A DNA stretch of 64,000 bases from Eutreptiella sp. 'Long Island Sound 2002' (Eukaryota; Euglenozoa; Euglenophyceae; Eutreptiales; Eutreptiaceae). Every line of letters starts with the position of its first letter. Position 1 is the first letter of the stretch. A program made the position numbers and the translations under genes. The notes under the pieces are model-generated. The model had not been told where the DNA came from and did not search any database. It saw nothing but the letters and a program-made list of their open reading frames with translations. Positions 20,836 to 31,500 of the stretch are shown in pieces. Location: contig OZ038385.1 of assembly GCA_964036045.1 (NCBI GenBank), forward strand, positions 21,403,813-21,467,812. The letters are read 5' to 3'.

Positions 20836-21056
20836 AGTGCCCAGGTGCTGCGGTGTACTCTGTATGTTCGCGTGCAAATCTGAAGAATTTCGCTGCAGGA
20901 GCCTTGAATTGAAATTGATGTACAGGCAGAGGGCAGGGTCCGGCAAACGAAAGAATGCAGAACAGGAGGGGGGTCGGCAATGTCGTCGGGTGGAGCGGGC
21001 GATTCGAGCAGGGCTTCACCCCTCCCTCCAAGTGACTTCAAGCGATACGAGGAAAA

Positions 21057-21377
21057 TTATGGGAACCCAATGACCTCAAACGTCAGCACATTGTCTTTGG
21101 CCAAATACTCCCCAAGGTCCGGGGTGAATTCACTCCAAGCAAATCGCTTCTTGTAATCCCACTTGGGCTCTGTGCTGCCACTGATCTCCTCTGTCTTGAG
21201 GGGTTTGCCCTCCTTCTTCTGGAACACATATCGGCAGAACACCTTGTTGGTGAACTTTTCGGGGATCCCTTCAGCAGAGATCACGTGCACACAGAAATCG
21301 ATGCGTTTGCCTGTCAATGCCTTGATGGCGGTTGGCAGGTCAGAAAACTCCTCAGGATCCTTGTCATTGCCGGTGAC
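21057..21377 (-). CDS. kinesin exon 4 (C2-like region)
   Basis: Acceptor ttgctatgcag|GTCACC, phase 0. Encodes a β-rich segment with FTNKVFCRYVFQ, KWDYKKRFAW and NVLTFEVIG, like the C2-like part of kinesin-3 tails. A TAA follows at 21057-21059. The preceding intron is 2.74 kb and contains a transposable element. Confidence 0.75.
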   Translation of the reverse strand, partial: VTGNDKDPEEFSDLPTAIKALTGKRIDFCVHVISAEGIPEKFTNKVFCRYVFQKKEGKPLKTEEISGSTEPKWDYKKRFAWSEFTPDLGEYLAKDNVLTFEVIGFP

Positions 21378-24300
21378 CTGCATAGCAAAGGGCACTCAAT
21401 ACATGGTCGCCATTGAGATAGCGGCTGTGTTCGAAGGTTTTCGACGGCCCAACCACCATCCCAAATGACTTATGGTACAGATCGAGCACACTGCTTAGCA
21501 CCCGTCTAGTTGAACCCCACCTTTCACATCTCACTTCTTTTTATTGCCCTCGGAACACAAGCACTTGGGGCGTAAAACCTAATTAGATTGAGGGATGAAA
21601 TTGGTAGCAAAACAAACAGAATCAGATGCAGAAAAAATGTAAAATTGAGGCAATGCGCTCCACAGTCTGACATGAGCGCATCTTTATTCTCCAAATCAGA
21701 CCTGGTTGAACCTGGTTGAACTGAGACAACCGTGCCAGTGTCAGATGAGCGGAAATCATGAGATTTAGGAAGCAGAAATTCATCACATGGCAAACAACTC
21801 AACTGGTGTGGTTGATGTGGGAGTGGGGAGGTAGAGAAAATCTTGAGAGGAATCTTGGCAGGGGAGGCACAAATGGTGCCAGCAGCCGTGTAAATATGGA
21901 TGGTACTGTTTCTGAAACAGGGGGCGTGCTTGGTTTCCTTGGGGGGATGCATTTCTGAGATCGCCTTCGTTTCTCTTTTTCCTTAGCTTCTTCCTCACTT
22001 TGGTACAAAGGAGAACGATAAGTGCTGATATGGGTTGTTCGAGCCTAGGGGTATTCTTGGTACTTGACACTTGGCCATATTAGAGGGTACCTGTGCCCGG
22101 CGCGTGCCCGGCGCGCCCACCATCCAAATAAACGCTCCGGCCATCTGTCACAATTCACAATGCTGTACCCCCAATCATCACCCCCTCCTTGAGCCCAGGA
22201 ACCCTACGCAGAAACATTGTATGACTGTTGGCAATCAAATAACTTCCCATTTTTTCGCCCAACAAATGGGACGATCACATGCACCCTACCCTTGTAGGCC
22301 CCATCATGGCCACCCACCTCAAAATCAAAGAATCCCCCTTTTGTGCGTGATGGACCACTCAAGTGACCACACTGAAGAGTGGGAGTCCTGAACCACAACT
22401 CGAGGGGCCACACCAAAGCGTGGGAAAACTTTGTCCGGCGCGCCTGGCGCGTGCCCAGCGCGCTAACGTACTCTCTTAGCATCATCAGTATTCCTCCTGA
22501 CTGCAAAGAGGGTCTTGGCTGGCACTTGTCTGTTCCTTGTGTGCAGCATGACAGACTTGGCTGCTCGGGGTGCTAGGGTATTCGCTTCGCTAGTGCAGGC
22601 ACACAAACGCTTGGCCCTATGCTGTTAGGTCCAGGCCTGCTTTTCTCCAAGGTAAGGTTATCACACACACCGAATTGCAGAAAAACCCAGTGTTTCGCGT
22701 CAGCAATAAATATTTTGGAAACACGTTTGGAGAACCCCACTCCAACTCAACAATCTGTTGATATGATTGGTGTTTGGTTCGACTTTTTGACCCTAGACAG
22801 CTCACCGGATTAAACCGGACTTGGGGTTCGGCGGACTTATCGGCTCGGGGGACTTCCCTGTTTTCGGCCGAAAAAACGGCCGAATCGGCCGCCCGAAAAC
22901 CCAGTCTAATCTGTCACCCCCCCTTGTACTGATACCCCATATACTAATAAACCCCCCCCCCCCCGTATACTAATAACAAGACTCCTACGGTGGCCATAGA
23001 CCGCCTTCTGTGTGTTCAGCTTTGTGTGCAGCGTCTTATGTGCGCACTGCCTTCTGTGTGTACCACCTTGCCTGTGGCCCCTTAACATGACTCCTTCGGA
23101 GGCCACAGACCGCCTTTTGTGTGTTCCGCCTTGTGTATGCACCACCTTCTGTGTGCACCGCCTTGCCTGTGGCCCCTTCAATAACATGACTCCTGCGGTG
23201 GCCATAGACCGCCTTTTGTGTGTTCCGCCTTGTGTGTGCACCGCCTTCTGTGTGTACCACCTTGCCTGTGGCCCCTTCAATAACATGACTCCTGCGGTGG
23301 CCATAGACCGCCTTGTGTGTGCACTGCCTTCTGCATGTACCCTTAAATAACATGACTCCTGCAGTGGGGGGGTGTGACAAAAGGGGGGGGTGACGGATTA
23401 AACCGGACTTTCGGCCGGCCGAAGGTCCACCGACCCGATAGGTCCGCCGAACCCAAGTCCGGTTAAATCCGGCAGGCCACCCTAGACAGTTTGACCATTG
23501 TGTCCCTACATGTCCTACACACGATGGCAGGATTTTCGAAGACATCAGTACGCGTTTGATCAACAGCGTTCGCTCAGCAGAGCAGCGCTCAAAGAGTTCC
23601 CAAAGCCAAATGACTCGCGATGTTAATAAAATTTCGTCAGCAGGGGACAGTTGGAGGTAACTGCCTCATACGTTCCGCTGCAAACATTTAGCCCTCTCCT
23701 CTTGGGCTCCTGTTGGGGTGTGGTGCGTCCACAGGTACAGTGCCATCGCTGTGGGCATGAGAGGTCTAAAGGGAACAGGTATCCCGAGATGCAGCATCCT
23801 CTATTTCCCAAGAGTGAACGAAATACACTGTATCTGCTTTACCTTCTGTGTAAAAAAAAATTGTCAATATGGTGTATGGGAAATCTGATGAGTCTGTGGA
23901 ATTCGGACCTGCAATCCTGCTTATCCTTAAAAACTGCTGTCAGCGTTTGCTGCTGGCGACCCCCCCCACCCACCCCCGTGCTTACCTGAATGTTAGTTAA
24001 ACCTTTGGATGTTTTGATCAAAGTCCTGACCGACCATGAAAACACAACATTCTGGTCTGTAATCCAATCCTATCCTCCCAGCCATTGAGTGGTTGTGTGA
24101 TGGGGTTCAGCGGAGGACCTGCCAAGTGTTGATGATCAGCGCAGCACCATCATGCTCAGGATCCTGTACCACCAGTGGCAGAGTGTTGTACTCGGTCAGG
24201 CCCAACACACAGTTCTTCAATGAAAGCTTGGCTCGACCAATGAACCTCAAACCTCCAGTCATCTGCTGAGTCGCAGGACTTACAGAACCGCCCGCCACAG

Positions 24301-26612
24301 AAGACCGGCGTACGGTTGCTCCGACGGCACCGAAACTGGAGGTATCTGGGGGGTTTGCGGCACGGTTCTCGACCTTGGCCCGGAGTGCCTCCACCTCCTC
24401 TTCCAATTCGGCAATGCGCTCCATGCGCTCTGCAAGCTCCATCTGCAACTGCTTAACCTTCCCACTGTCTGCAGCGCCTCCTCCGGAACCGTTCACGGAG
24501 GCCTTGTTCACGATCTTCTTCGCACTCGATGCGTAATTCAAGGTGGAAATGGTTTCCGGGACATTAGGAGCGGCAGGGCTGAGGCAGGCCAGCATCCAAG
24601 TTCGCGAGTTACCGCCAAAACTGTCGGACAACAGGCGCGTGAGCTTGGAATCACGCAGCGGGGGGCGTTGGCCCTCGCCAAAAGAAGCCAGCACACGTCC
24701 CAAAGTCACCAGCGAGGAATTAATATTGTTGGCCTCAGCCAACTGCTGTCCCTCAGCTCCAGTTTTGGACTGCCGCTCGGACCCCGCAAGGTCGACAATG
24801 TGGATGACACTCTCCAAGTCTTTCCTGCCAGGCTGCGCCGGTTCGTACTTTTGCAGGAGTCGCATGATAATGATGGAGTGAGAGCGAGACGAAGTGGCGT
24901 TCATGTTGGTGGCAGCTACCGTACGCTGGCTGTTCCCCAGTGCCAGCAGCTGCTCAATTCGCTGCCAGTTCATAACAGTGTGAATGGAAACATTTTCGAT
25001 GAAAATACCCTTCTTGGCGTCCTGGGAGCAAGCAGATGATGCAGACCACTGAAGCGAGCGTCGGTTGGGAAAGCAGGGTCTAGGGAGATGCTTTACAACT
25101 CCGCTGGGTACCTCCCCACCCTTGCGCAAGCACCAGAAAAATCAGGAAAACGACGGTCACACCAGGTGCTGGTGCTTGGACAAAGCGGTGCTTCCGCGCG
25201 ACGCGGTACCAAAAGAACGACAGCCAAGCCAGGAGTAACGATATTAGTCATGGCTGAAAATCACATCAAAACAGCAGTGGTTTGCAGTACTATAATGTTG
25301 TTATGAGCAGGAGGACTCATCCCAAACATGACACAGCCCCTGTTTCCCTATACAATCGGCACAGGATCACGTTCCACTAAGTTTCTAACCATAAAAACTG
25401 TGGTCAGAAAAACGACGGTGACACCGAGTCCCGGCGCTTAGACAAGGCAGTGCGGGGGGGGGGGGGGGTTACACTCCACCTCCCTGTTCTTCCGGTTTTC
25501 GACGCAACATCACGAATCAGCGATCAATGACTTCCCCCCGCTCGTATGCTAGGCCAAAATGCATGCGGCATGCGGACACAAGGGCGGCACACCGGCAGAG
25601 GATGTGGGCGAAGGCACCGTTTTAAAATGGGATTTTGCTCGAAAGGATTTCCCATGGTCACATAGGCCACTGAAAGAGGGAATGGTATGGCATTGTTGCA
25701 GGGTTGTCTCTTGTAGGATCGTCTGCAGCAATGGTCAGCTGTTTTCCCTTGACAAGGCACACATCCAAAGACATGGATCGTGAGGCAGCACCTGGCGCAG
25801 TTGCAACTCCGTGAGCATCTTCTGCCCCGATTTCTTTTTCTCCAGCAAGTCACGAATCTGCTCATTGTACAGCTCAACGAAAGTCATTGACAGGCGGACA
25901 GTCAAGGCAGGTTCATTCTCCAGCCGCAACTGGGAATAGCCCAAGATGTTCTTGCAGTAGCGAGGTAGAATACCCTCTTCTTCACCAGTTCCGTATCCCA
26001 TGATACTATGGGTCTTGCCCGACCCAGTCTGGCCGTAGGCGAACAGTGTGACATTGTACCCCTCGAAGGCGGCCCGCAACATCGGCTTTCCAATACAGTC
26101 ATACACCTGTTTGACAACAGCCAAAAAAAGCAAGGCTCGGAGGCAGCATATGGTGGAGTTTGTGCACTGACGTAGCACGGCACAGCATTTGAGACCATTC
26201 CATTGCGAGGACTTGGCGTCCACGAGCTATCACGCTGCGTTGACCTACCTAAGTCGAATACGTGACTGCACACCTCATATTGCTCTCCGTAGAAGCAATG
26301 GTCATACGAAGCAATGTGCGGTTCCTTTCCTGGTGATTCACATTTGACCGTGAAATCGCCGTCGTTGAAAACTGCCTGCGTCGTACTGCCCTGGTCAGCT
26401 CTGGTAAAAGGCCGGATGCGCACGTTCACTTGCACGCGTCCATCCTTGGCGGCCTTCTTGGCTCCCTTTTCCCCCCCCATCCTCTCCATGAAAGCGATAC
26501 CACGCTCAGTGGTGGGCATGAGGTAGAAATCCTCGTCATTTTCAGCCCCGATTTTGTCGAGAGCCGGCAAGTTGGCCCGGACCTTAGGGTCGTTGGTGAA
26601 AACTGTAGTCAT
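21057..26612 (-). CDS. kinesin-3-like motor protein, spliced (4 exons, about 629 aa)
   Basis: Joined exons 26612-26262, 26106-25792, 25021-24119 and 21377-21057 are all in phase 0. The product has a ~50-residue N-terminal extension, then a complete kinesin motor: P-loop GQTGSGKT, switch I NATSSRSH, switch II DLAGSE, and helix NINSSLVTLGRVL. A short coiled coil (VKQLQMELAERMERIAELEE) follows, then a segment like the KIF1B-associated region (IGRAKLSLKN) and a C2-like region (RIDFCVHVISAEGIPEKFTN) known from kinesin-3 proteins. Kinesin-3 proteins carry vesicles along microtubules. No FHA domain is visible between motor and the KIF1B-like region. The TAA at 21057 may be a true end or read-out past an unseen donor, as family members are usually longer. 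Confidence 0.85.
21400..22789. other. kinesin intron 3, no gene
   Basis: No convincing frame. GC-rich words with GGCGCGTGCCCGGCGCGCC at about 22097 and a similar word near 22435 flank a ~340-bp stretch and could mark a small element. The rest of the intron holds the TIR element at 22801-23478. Confidence 0.4.
22801..23478. mobile_element. 678-bp non-autonomous TIR element (MULE-like MITE)
   Basis: Terminal inverted repeats of about 48 bp: the left end has CCGGATTAAACCGGACTTGG and continues TTCGGCGGACTTATCGG; the right end in reverse has CCGGATTTAACCGGACTTGG and TTCGGCGGACCTATCGG. An 11-bp direct repeat ACCCTAGACAG flanks it at 22790-22800 and 23479-23489, the size of a Mutator-like target duplication. 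It has no transposase. The interior is a minisatellite. It sits in the last kinesin intron. Confidence 0.85.
22981..23365. repeat. ~100-bp-period minisatellite inside the TIR element
   Basis: Units begin with ACTCCT(A/T/G)CGG(T/A)GGCC at 22981, 23090, 23189 and 23288, with a cut unit at 23355; spacing 109, 99, 99 and 67 bp. Within units the word TGTGTGTNCCGCCTT recurs. Reverse-strand frames over it are repeats, not a gene. Confidence 0.9.
23490..24118. other. kinesin intron 3 continued, no gene
   Basis: No domain-bearing frame. T-rich and C-rich patches near 23850 and 23960. Confidence 0.5.
24119..25021 (-). CDS. kinesin exon 3 (switch I, switch II, neck, coiled coil)
   Basis: Acceptor ttgctcccag|GAC and donor TGGCAG|gtcctc, both phase 0, 301 codons. 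Carries both switch motifs, the end of the motor (TISTLNYASSAKKI), a coiled coil, a Ser/Thr-rich linker and the KIF1B-like segment. Confidence 0.9.
25792..26106 (-). CDS. kinesin exon 2 (P-loop)
   Basis: Acceptor tcaaacag|GTGTAT and donor CGCCAG|gtgctg, both phase 0, 105 codons. Encodes AFEGYNVTLFAYGQTGSGKT, the nucleotide-binding P-loop, and FVELYNEQIRDLL. Confidence 0.9.
26262..26612 (-). CDS. kinesin exon 1
   Basis: ATG at 26612 is chosen because the frame upstream is cysteine/leucine-rich and looks untranslated; an in-frame ATG at 26708 is the alternative. Encodes the N-terminal extension and motor start (VQVNVRIRPF). The donor CAC|gtattc at 26262 keeps phase 0 with exon 2 and gives SH|VYDCIGKPML. 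A stronger-looking donor TTAG|gtaggt at 26249 would break the frame. Confidence 0.75.
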
Positions 26613-28484
26613 CTTGCGACGGAAAAAAAGTTCCTGCAGGAGTGGTTGGTAGCTGCAACCAACAAGCAAACAAAGCCTCAGGACACGCACTTCGCGACCA
26701 TCCTGCAATCAGCAGTCAGGTGCCTTATCTTTCACTTTCACTTTCACTTATCTTTCAAGCACTTGGCTCCGGTAGCTTTGCTGAATTCCTTACCTGGCTA
26801 CTGCTGTCATCGATTTGAACTTTCAAAAATCACTTACTGACAGCAACAGACAACAGTTTGCACGTTTGAGGTGCAAAGCGTTTGCAAGGCAAGCACACTG
26901 CTGTGCACGCTGGCTGCGGGGACGATAAGATGGACGTCTGCAGAAAACCGCCGAGAGGTACCAACATCTGAAGCAGCAACACTCCAAGATGCCAGTCACC
27001 CTGTTACACTATCGCGAAGTTCAATCGGAAAACGGGTCGCATGAGAGTTCAAGTGTGCACTGCTACCGCTCCGTGCAGGAGGTTGCAGGAGGTCAAAGTT
27101 GACGCCGCAATGTCTCACGTTTACGTTTACGTTCTGTAAGGCGGTGATGCGTACGAGCATCTGCAAGGCTTGGGCGTTTCTTCTCGGCCACCGCTGCAAG
27201 GCCGTACAGGTGAAGTCGCGAGGTTCATGCGCCATATGTGGCTGCTCGTCGTTGACGGGGTGGAGCGACCGACTGAGCAGGTTCTTCACCGGCGGGGTCA
27301 CAGCTTTCCCTTTCCACTCACCAATAGGCATGGGTGAAGGTGCAAGGTACGTACTCCGCGATCCCTTGTGCAGTGCTCTCTGATTAAGAAAACCAGTGCG
27401 AAGGCGATGCCCTCCAAAGCAACACAAGAAACCAAGGCAACGCGCCGCCGCGCGAGCAGCAAGTGGCCCATTGGCACGTGGATGGCATAGTCGGAATTCG
27501 GAAATTAAGAGAATACCTTCGCTCAAACAAGCGGAGGATCGCTTTATTGCTGTCGAACATATGAAAGGAACGAAGAACGAAACGTATTGTTGTTGCTGTT
27601 GCTGTTAGCTCGACACACGGCGGGTCAGCCTCAGGTGGAGTGGTCTAACACGGAAAAAGGATACTCATCCGATACTTCAAGCGGCTGAATACTCAGTTCC
27701 ATTTGCCCAGGAACACCCCCAAAACGCAGCTTGTAAACACTTTCATGTTCGACCGAAGCACAACTGCCAGAATAAATAAATACATTGTATATCCAAAAAT
27801 TTTAACCGGGGCGCAATGCCCTGTAGCTCCACTTTCAAGCTGTTTCAAATTTCGGAATCCCTCCAAAACCAGACCTCGTGGCGCACGCGCCTCCAGCTGT
27901 TTTCCGGCTACCCCTGCAGATGCCACAATTAGTTGGACACCACCTTGGCTCACCTTCTCGAATCCCGAAAATGAGTCTATTCCCTCCACTCCAAAATTGG
28001 ACCCGTTTTGGGGAGTTACTCGGATCCCCAAAATGGATCCGTTCCGAAGGGGTTGGGCAAAGTCTTTGCGCGAAGCCACAGTACCGTGGTCAGGAGAGTG
28101 CGGGAAGGCAAGGCTCTTCTTACCTATTCCCGCAGCTGATCAAATAGAAGAAATAGAAAAAAAGGGGTCCACGCCCACCAGCAGTACAGCAACTCTTTTT
28201 CACCTGTTTTAAAGGCTTCGGAGAAGTGGCCAGGCTGACTGAAGTGCACGGGATCGGATCGAGTGACGACAATACGTGACATGTTCGGCCGACGCTCTTC
28301 GCTCTGGAGTATTCCATGCAAACCAGAACTAACAGAGCATTACATGCAAATGCTGCTGTTTCAACAGCTGAGGGAGGTCAAAGTAAACGGGTCGGTTGTT
28401 GGATCTTCGGCAGCAGAATAACAGCCAACAATCTGAGGAAATATTCTTCGTCTTCTTTCGAAATGTAGGATAGCCCATCTATCA
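26613..28484. promoter_or_regulatory. divergent intergenic region between kinesin and SR-like gene
   Basis: The two genes start 1.87 kb apart and point away from each other, so both promoters must lie here. A CACTTT-type triplication is at about 26733-26755 and a GTT/GCT tract at about 27585-27607. No TATA element could be assigned. A 176-codon minus frame (26996-27526) overlaps it but looks accidental. Confidence 0.4.
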
Positions 28485-28588
28485 ATGCCCCCAGTTCTTT
28501 TTCCTGATTTATGGATGGATGATGATTATACGTTTGATGACATTACCCCTCCGCAGTCGCCGGATCGGTCAGCCCCCACAGCTCCCAG
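28485..28588 (+). CDS. SR-like gene exon 1 (start codon)
   Basis: ATG then MPPVLFPDLWMDDDYTFDD, an acidic/aromatic start. Donor TCCCAG|gtgtga, phase 2, which fits exon 2 exactly (AG|T = Ser). Confidence 0.7.
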
Positions 28589-31500
28589 GTGTGATGCTGC
28601 AAGTAGTCGCGTTACCCAGAACGAATGGAACAACTGTCGCACTGCGTAGGAAATACTGTGTCTTGCTGTGTCTTGCTGTGGCACCACTCTTTTGAAACGC
28701 GCATTTGCAGTGGAAGAGCAAGTTCTCGAGCCGCCGGTAAGCCGTCAAGTTTCAATTTAGCTTCGGTGCTTGCCGCAGCCCGGGGCAAATCGGTCAAAAA
28801 GCCGCAGTCTCAAACGCCTCAAGATGCAGGACCTTCAACGGCCTCTTTTTTGGTTGACTTGGACTTCTACCCCTCCTCGTCAATTACTTCTGAGTCGGTG
28901 AAAGCCCCACCCCCTCTCCCGCCCACGTTGCAATCCATCAATATCGATAGTCTACGAACTTCTATCGATGTCGACGAGGTCCAGGCAGAAGCCAACCAAC
29001 GCAGTGCTCCGCAAGCACTACAACCACCTCTGCCCCCGACGTTGTTGAAACCTCCGGCGCCCCCAACGCTGTCAGAGTCTTCCCTAACGCTGTTAAACGA
29101 ATCTCTCCAGTTTGATGGGGTTTCCGCCACTATTCCTGAAGAGGCCCCACCCTCAAGGCCTCCTTTGCCTCCAAGTTTGAGAGCGTCAACACGTCAATCA
29201 ACAATGCCAACTGATATCTCGACCTCTTCCTTCCAAAGCGACACGCCGTTGCCGGACGGTGATGCCTCTTTCGACCTGAGACCGCCCTCCGAAGTGGGGC
29301 CGGCGGAACAAGCCGGGGTGCCACCTTCGCCACAAGACCCTTTCCATGGAACACCATCTGGCCGCCAACCACCAGAAGGCCAACCGCCTGCTGACGAAGA
29401 CGTTGCGTACCCTCCTCTTCCTCCCGGACCCCCCCCCTCGCAAATCCCGCCCCCATTGCCCCGTGGCCCTCCTCCATCGACTGCTTCGACTATGTCATCT
29501 CTGCAATCCCACGCCCTTCCAGCACCGCACGCAGCTGTCCCAGGACGCCTGCCCCATGGTGCGATGTTTCCCCCTGGACGAGGTCCGTTTATGAACGTGC
29601 CACCCCGCGGTCATGTGCCTGGCCTCATGCCGGGCCACCCACCCGGACCACAGCAGTATATGGGGCGTGGTGGGTCAATGGGCATGGTTCATAGGCCTCT
29701 TGCTCGAGGTCCTCATCATCTGCCTGGCAAGGGCAAGGGCGGGTTCCCTGGCGCGGCAGCAGCAGGTGTCCCTCTGCTCCAAAGCAGTGCAAGGTCAGGT
29801 AGGCTTCCACTTCAGAACTGGGCACCTGCCAACATTTTTCTTCGGCGCGTTTGGTGCATATGCGCTCCTTCAGGGCTATCCAAATTCCGATGGATCTTTT
29901 GGTCATTGATCTGGGTCACCTTTGTTCCCACTTAGCAGTCTCCCGTTGGTCTTTGTCTGACCCTTGCGATGCCCTCGGCCCCGGCATCACTGGTGCACCC
30001 TCGCAGGACGTGCATTTTCCTGGGGTGTGTGCATGTTGGACAAGTGCCCACACCGGGACCCACGGATGTGGGCCCTGGGCCTTGGATGCCTCTGCAGCGA
30101 CATCCCCATGGCTTATCCCCGTCTGCAGCGAGCCCTGGCGGCTTGTGGTGTCGCACCCTCAGAGTACAGACATCGACGGCAATGCGCATTTGTCAGCTGA
30201 CCAACTGCAAGCCCTATGCCGCAAGAAGGGAGGAACCAGGAGAAAGGTTGGGGGGCAGACCACGATATTATGACCACAAAACATGGTCCAAAAAACCTAT
30301 TTTACACCCCCTTTGTGTGCATTGGCAACTACGAGGCAACTACGGGGGCGCAGTGCTGTACAAACACCTGATCGCTGCATTCTCAGTTTTGGGTGATCAA
30401 AAGTTGACCCCCTGCTTTGTCAGAACCTGATACATGAAGACAATGAGGACTCCCAGCGGATCAGCGACAATGCAGCTCAAAGAGCAGCAGAGGCCAGACG
30501 TCGACGCCAGAGACGACGACGAGTCGATGCCATCTCTCACGCCCGGCAAATGCCACTTGCAAAGTCGGTTTTACACCCCTGTTGCCCCTTGGTTTTCACC
30601 CACCTTGCTGCCAAGAGTGGGAGCGCACACTGGGGCTTGAACCAGGGACCCTCCAATCTCATCCTTGAGGTTCAAAAATCAATATTTCGGGAGTGACAGG
30701 AGTGGGGCAGATGCAGCTCCCTGGGTATAGGTTTTTGTCCTCAGTCAACAAATTCTAATGCGCTACATACTGCCGGGCGGTGCTTAAAAGAAATGATGCA
30801 TCCCCACACATTCATGTATGCCACACACTGCATAGCCCACAAACCAACCTCAGGGCCGCCTTTCAGGGAACTGAATCAATTTTTTGTTATTTTCCGTCAA
30901 GGACAGCCAACAGCCTTCAGCAGGACCTCAGCAGAACCGCCAAGGGCCGTGGTTATTCGACGGGTACACGGTTGGAGGATAACCGACGGAGCGTTTAGTC
31001 CGTGACTGAGGCGCTTTCCTCAGCAGTGGCGGAGGTTTTTGGTCTCTGTCAACAGCGCCTCAGCAAACAGTGACACTGGCATTGCATGCGTGCAGAACAT
31101 GCCCATTCGCATCCTGCAGGGTACGGCATGCCCTCGGGCCCCAGCGCGGCGGTTCGCGAGAGCGAGAAACGGATCCGCGAATTACAGCTTGAGAACGAAC
31201 GCCTAAAGCAGCAGTTCGAGGAGCAGGAGCGGGCCGCCGCCCTCAAGCGCCGCGGCGGCCAGACAGTCGTGGTGCGCCGGTTGTCAGAGGGCGCTCAGAC
31301 CGCGAACAAGCCCGCAGCCCCGCGTCTGTACACCCCCAGAGAGATGGAGTTGCGGAAGGAAGATGCCGCGCAATTCTTGACCATGGAGATCCCGCGGTTG
31401 GGGAAGAAGAGCACGGATGGGGTGACTCGAACCACCTTGGGGGCTCTGGTAAAGGACCCCAAGCTGGCCCAGATGTTCTCGGCCACCGAGCTCACCCAAG

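Noticed and set aside
23036-23563. 175-codon minus-strand frame
   Set aside because: Produced by the minisatellite units; repeated peptide without other support.
26996-27526. 176-codon minus frame in the divergent intergenic region
   Set aside because: No domain, no splice support, and Arg/Leu/His-rich accidental composition.
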